A stretch of 64,000 bases of DNA, taken from the NCBI GenBank assembly GCA_028622995.1, contig JAJQJQ010000024.1:3534001-3598000 (forward strand), in the 5' to 3' direction. A model generated the notes under the pieces. It made no database searches. It was given only the letters and a program-made list of their open reading frames with translations, and was not told the origin of the DNA. Source of the DNA: Panagrolaimus kolymaensis. Lineage: Eukaryota > Nematoda > Chromadorea > Rhabditida > Panagrolaimidae. The translations under genes were made by a program, and so were the position numbers. Shown here piece by piece: positions 59,500 to 64,000 of this stretch (the first letter of the stretch is position 1; each line of letters begins with the position of its first letter).

Positions 59500-61118
59500 G
59501 TAAAAGTTAGAGAATAAGTAATGGCAATATTTTAACAATGAAAATGTAACAAAAACGCGGAGAAGGAAAGCGATGAAATAGGAGGGATTCATGGGATTGA
59601 CAACGCAAAAACCACGAGTAAAAAGGCAAAATAAAAGTTGGGATTTCAAAACAAAAAGTAGCATAAAAGGCTTTGGAAATAAGTAATTTTATTAGTGGTA
59701 ATGAAATGCAATGATTTGGTACAAAAGATAAACAACTTTGGAGTAAGTATTTCATCGAAGAAAGCGAAGCAAAAAAAAAGAGAAAAGTTGAAAACATTTT
59801 TTTTTTCCAACAAAAAATGGCTATCGTAAGCCCTTGATTGCATTCGTTTTAGGAACCAAGGCTCTTTGATTCACTTGTTTTGTTTCTCCATAAATTTTTT
59901 TTCAACAAAGTTGGATGCTTTTTTGGAAGCAAAAAACAATGACACCATTTTCAAACGCTTTTATATTTATAAAACTAACTTTTAAACAATAATATTTTAA
60001 TATCACAGCTTTTAAACATAAAAAAACACGCCTTTTATTGCACAACAATGTTTTTCGTTGAAGTTTCTTCCTCGTTTCAATATATTTGTCATCGTTCATC
60101 GTTTATATTTTGTAGTCTTTTTAAAAATTCCTTATGAAATCCTTTTGCTTTTACATATATAAACTTTTTTTGACATTTTATTTTATTTTGCTTTTTCTCT
60201 CTGCCATTTCTTTCTAAAATAATAGCTTCTTTTTTTGGTTTTTAGATGGGTGGTTTAACCAGAATTATGGTGGAAAACAATTTACAACTTTGTACCAATC
60301 TTCATCACTAACACATGGAACCCAATGAGGATATTAGAAACTGAAGTTTGGAAATAACAACTATCGATTGGATAGTTGTGAAATAACTGGACATTGTTTT
60401 AAAAAAAGGAAGCAAATACATAAAAAGCATTCAAGAAAAAAAAATACACATTGATTACGGAGAGATTGTTTAAAGGTAAAGTTAGTTTACCCATCAGATT
60501 AAACGAGATGGGAATCAGATGCTCCTCTATCGCTTACAAGGAAGCAGCAGCCATATTATTAGACCGTTGTTTAAATATAACTATAAAAGCTTTATTGTAA
60601 TTTCCAAAGGAGGTATTATTGGTGTTGTTTGTTTGTAAGTTGTCAAAAAGCTTCTTGTTATTAGTGTTGTAATCAACAACATTATCATCAATGTCTTTAT
60701 GACGCCAATGGTGGGCTGCTTGCAATTCAATGGAACTTTGATGCTTCCGGGAATATATATTTTTTCTGTTTTATTTAACTACCGACCGACTATCAATCTT
60801 TCTCTCTTTTTCTGTATGCTCTTTCATTTTAATTTGTGCTTTTCATTAAAAATGATTCTTTCAAGTGATAATAAAAAAACTTTTTCTTATTCGAGCTTTG
60901 CCCCTCCGTGTTTCATCAAGCAAGCAACAGAAAAAAAAAATGCAGTTTAGGAAGATAGTAGGACATGCACTAGGACAACAGCATCGACAGAATGTCATTA
61001 ACTGTATGTAAGTAAGCAGCAATAATAATCAGAAGCAGTCATTAAAAACTTTTTTCTCTCTTTCTTCCCGGATCTATTATCTTGCTTGCTTCTCAAACGA
61101 AAGAAGACTGTATATTTT
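59500..61118. other. Divergent intergenic region
   Basis: Between RPL10 (minus) and the aspartic protease (plus). AT-rich; short ORFs near 60534-60950 lack splice partners and recognisable domains. Confidence 0.45.
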
Positions 61119-61126
61119 ACTGATAA
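61119..61126 (+). promoter_or_regulatory. ACTGATAA GATA-factor site
   Basis: ACTGATAA is the extended GATA consensus favoured by the intestinal ELT-2-type factors of nematodes. It lies 84 bp upstream of a TATA box and 169 bp before the start codon of a secreted aspartic protease, a class often expressed in gut. The site is seen; its use is inferred. Confidence 0.6.
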
Positions 61127-61202
61127 CAACAAAAAAAAAATTTTGAGATGGGGCGTGGATGATGATTAGCTAGCAGCTATTGGCAATTAAAATTGCATCG
61201 AG

Positions 61203-61210
61203 TATAAATA
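61203..61210 (+). promoter_or_regulatory. TATA box of the aspartic protease gene
   Basis: GAGTATAAATAC, a near-perfect TATA element, 85 bp upstream of the start codon. Transcription would begin about 30 bp downstream, giving a short leader. Confidence 0.65.
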
Positions 61211-61287
61211 CTAGAAAGTTTGAAAGAAAAAAAAATTATTGCATTTTGCCATCAATCAAATTTTTATATTTGTTGTCGGCAAAAACC

Positions 61288-62768
61288 ATGAAGCTTCTCA
61301 TTCTTGTAGCCCTTTTGGGCTTAGCCAGCGCTGCTGTAATCCAACACAGCCTTACCAGAATCGAAAGCAAAAGAACTAAAATGGTTAAAGCTGGTAAGTA
61401 ATAAATTAGGTTGATTAGGTGCAGAAGAAGCAGACGATTAACATATACCAATTTTTTCTTAACATTTTGATTATTTTTAGGTACTTGGCCCGCTTATCGT
61501 AAATATAAGGAATTCCTTCGACTTGCTAAATCCCCTAATAAAGGACATAATTTTAAATCCGTTGCTCAAAATGTTAACGATTATGAAGATGTTGAATATG
61601 TTGGAAATATCACCATTGGAACCCCAGATCAAACTTTCCTTGTCATTCTTGATACTGGTTCAGCAAATCTTTGGGTTCCTGACACCTCATGCGGAAATGG
61701 TTCAAGCTCTAATTGCCCTGATTATTGTTCAGATCAAGAATTGTGTCAATTGGCTTGTGATCAAAGTTGTTGTACCTTTAAAAAGAATGCAGATCCAGCA
61801 CCTAAAGCAGGAGCATGCTCAACTAAACGTAAATTTGATTCAACTAAATCATCCACATATGTTAAAAATGGACAATCATGGTCAATTGAATATGGAACAG
61901 GTTCAGCTCAAGGTTTCTTAGGACAAGATACCGTTAGATTTGGTGATGCTGGTGGACCACAACTTGCTGTACCAACAACCATTTTTGGTCAAGCTACTTC
62001 CATTGCAGCTTTCTTTGCTCAAGATCCAATTGATGGTATTCTTGGTCTTGCATTCACATCTTTAGCAGTTGATAATGTTCCTCCACCACTTGTAAATGCT
62101 ATCAGTCAAGGTCTTCTTGATCAACCCCTCTTTACTGTATACCTTCAAGAAAAGGGATTAATTGATAATGTACCCGGTGGAGTTTATACTTATGGTGGAC
62201 TTGATTCAGATCATTGTAGTTCAAGCGTAGATTATGTTCCACTTACATCTGCAACATATTTCCAATTTAAAATGGATTCAATTGGAATTGGTTCATATTC
62301 ATCTAAAACCGGTTGGGATGTTATCTCTGATACTGGTACATCATTCATTGGTGGACCTCAAGGAATTACTGATGCGATGGCAAACGCAATTGGCGCACAA
62401 TACGACGATCAGGTTTTTTTAAATCATTTTAAACCTAATTTAAATATTTCTTTTTTTAGTATGGAACATATTTCATTGATTGTAATGCCAATATTGGACA
62501 AACCAAAATTTCTATTGGTGGAAAACAATATGCCATTGATGCTAAACAAGTTTTAGTTGATGCTGGTAATGGCCAATGTGAATTCGCTTTCTTCCCGTAA
62601 GCTTTTCCACGTTATAGTTAAAATATATTGTTAACTTTCTTTTCTTATAGCTTCGACTTCGGTGGATTTGGACCAGCATGGATTCTTGGAGATCCTTGGA
62701 TTCGCCAATATTGTAACGTCTATGGTTTAGGAAAATCTAACATCGGATTTGCTAAAACTACAGCTTAA
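61288..62768 (+). CDS. Secreted pepsin-like aspartic protease (A1 family)
   Basis: Exons 61288-61393, 61481-62412, 62460-62596 and 62651-62768 give 430 aa. The signal peptide is MKLLILVALLGLASA and a propeptide follows. Both catalytic motifs are intact: DTGSANLW (Asp93) and DTGTSFIGG (Asp319). The flap segment WSIEYGTGSAQGFLGQD and the closing ILGDPWIRQY are present. An unusual Cys-rich insert (about residues 102-135, with CPDYC, CQLACDQSCC) follows the first catalytic motif; a Cys insert there is known in nematode ASP-1-like digestive proteases. The sequence predicts digestive or lysosomal cleavage of proteins at acid pH. The upstream TATA and GATA elements fit intestinal expression. Codon use is more balanced than in neighbours, typical of high expression. 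Confidence 0.93.
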
Positions 62769-63602
62769 ATAAAATTTTTCTATGTAATTAAATTTTTTGA
62801 TTTGGTTTTTACTACATAAAAAAAATTTCTAATAAAAAAGTGTTTATTGAATTTATTAATTAATGCAAACAAACTAAAAGAAAAATGCACAATTTTAAAA
62901 TCCATGATAAACGAATATGAAAGTCAACCTAGATTCTGCAAGTATCATAAACCACCAAAGTGTAAAGCAAAACAAAAAACACAACTTTTCCATTTAACAT
63001 AATTTTTTGCTTGTTTCATTCTTAGAATCACATTTTCTGTTTTAGTTGTGCAAATTTATGCCATTGCTTTAATCCATTACCATCAAAAACTTAATTCTTT
63101 TTATTAGAAACAAAAATCAAAGATTGAAGCTCACTCACGAGAGGAAACAACTTGAAAGTTTTTTTTTCATCACTTTCAAATTTTAAATAATCCTTTTTGC
63201 ATTTCACGGTAAATGATTAACGACGCCGACGAACTATCCTTCTTTTTTGTTGGTGCAGCATTGATCAAAGGAAAAAAAGCCCTAATTAACTGATTATTTT
63301 TCTTCAAGACAAAGTTGCGTTGTGCGATAAGGAGTTATCTGAGACTCCAAAAAACTGGAAGCTTAATTGTTTCATCTCCACAAAAAAAAAGAGAAGCAAA
63401 TACATATAACAAGTTTATTGATCAAAATGCACAAAAATTCAAATGTAAAATACACAGGGATATTGGTTGTTACAATAAAACGGATAATAGAAATCACATT
63501 TAAACCACGTTAACCACTAACATATTCAAACAGCAAACAAACAAACAGACAATACAGTGATAAGAAATACACATAAATACAAACATACATACAATAAATA
63601 AA
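62769..63602. other. Convergent spacer
   Basis: Between the protease (plus) and the PPCDC gene (minus). AATAAA at about 62769 (plus) and a minus-strand AATAAA near 63407. A 62-codon ORF at 63315-63503 looks like chance. Confidence 0.45.
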
Positions 63603-63952
63603 TCAATGAGAATAAACAGCAAATTTGTTTCGAATTTCAGCAGATACAATTGAAACGATCATACCAAGACTTGCCATAGCTCCATAACCTTTATCACCAC
63701 ACATAAGTTCTTTTTCCATTGGTGGTATTTCTTTGAACAGCAGTAATTCTTTCACAGTTTTCAGATGTTGACCAGTAAGAGGATGTTCCCACATACATGT
63801 ATTCATAGCAGGAGCAAAATAAGCCATTTTTGAGAAATCCCATGCACGAAGTAAAGATGTCAATAGATTATCTGATAGACCATTTGCAACTTTTCCCAAT
63901 GTGTTTGCATCCAATGGCGCGATAAGTACTGCGTCAGCCCATTTTCGAAGTT
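63603..63952 (-). CDS. PPCDC: Phosphopantothenoylcysteine decarboxylase, last exon (partial)
   Basis: The last exon on the minus strand runs from 63952 to the stop at 63603-63605, about 117 codons; earlier exons are beyond the window's right edge. A splice acceptor (TATTTTCAG) precedes it. The flavoprotein signature is clear: WADAVLIAPLDANTLGKVAN, then AYFAPAMNTCMWEHPLT, which contains the PxMNxxMW motif that binds the substrate. The enzyme decarboxylates 4'-phosphopantothenoylcysteine in coenzyme A synthesis, using FMN. The conserved Asn and Met of the active-site motif are present. The C-terminal tail is short, as in animal PPCDC. Nothing unusual apart from the cut by the window edge. Confidence 0.93.
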
Positions 63953-64000
63953 CTGAAAATAAGAAGAGTCATTAAAGGATACAATGAATATGAGTAGCAA

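Noticed and set aside
60534..60950. Small ORFs between RPL10 and the aspartic protease
   Set aside because: Opposite strands, low complexity and no splice or poly(A) context.

Overview
The window is nuclear DNA from a nematode. It is very AT-rich, and its genes are split by introns that are mostly 46-60 bp (GTAAGT...TTTCAG or TTTTTAG). Several families are nematode-typical: a TTBK-like casein kinase, Cys-rich secreted proteins, a Ly6-like protein, an aspartic protease and an NF-YA subunit. One gene pair looks like an operon with an internal trans-splice-type acceptor. Nothing bacterial was seen. The species cannot be fixed from the sequence; the features are compatible with, but do not prove, a clade IV-type nematode. 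I joined exons by hand and accepted a model only if the phases closed. No transcript evidence was available.

Layout: 0-2.3 kb holds two tandemly duplicated Cys-rich secreted/membrane-anchored proteins. 2.5-4.9 kb holds CTU1 (tRNA thiolation) followed closely by a ZNF830-like zinc-finger gene, a likely operon. 5.6-6.8 kb is an arrestin-domain gene, facing an aquaglyceroporin (7.1-8.5 kb, minus). 9.4-15.5 kb is a run of minus-strand genes: a single-pass membrane protein, a second aquaporin with a broken first NPA motif, and a FAM187-like Ig/TM protein. 16.8-21.4 kb is RBM25 (RRM + PWI). A 645-bp foldback element with a 9-bp target duplication follows, then an unexplained GC-balanced non-coding island (22.7-23.2 kb). 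23.9-26.5 kb holds a DM9-like protein and a Ly6-like protein. 28.4-29.5 kb is a DnaJ-family gene without a J domain. 30.9-31.3 kb is a small membrane protein. 32.55-32.99 kb is a hAT-type MITE with an 8-bp target duplication. 33.5-34.9 kb is an unusual fusion of Gly/His-rich, acidic-Ser and alpha-crystallin regions. 35.2-37.5 kb is the kinase. 38.1-40.9 kb is a 5'-truncated Helitron with an intact helicase ORF, a textbook 3' hairpin/CTAG end, and an unrecognised four-exon gene inside it. 45.3-46.4 kb is NF-YA and 47.3-49.9 kb a Myb/SANT-like regulator. A 6.8-kb gene-poor stretch follows (49.9-56.7 kb). 56.7-59.5 kb holds a His-rich single-pass membrane protein and ribosomal protein L10. 61.3-62.8 kb is a secreted aspartic protease with TATA and GATA sites. 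The end of a phosphopantothenoylcysteine decarboxylase gene runs off the right edge.

Most genes are unrelated housekeeping or accessory genes. The functional links that can be argued are the CTU1/ZNF830 operon and the two aquaporins as diverged paralogues. The items most worth following up are the Helitron-embedded spliced gene, the His-rich small heat-shock fusion, the J-less DnaJ protein, the NCS-motif aquaporin and the 22.7-kb island.
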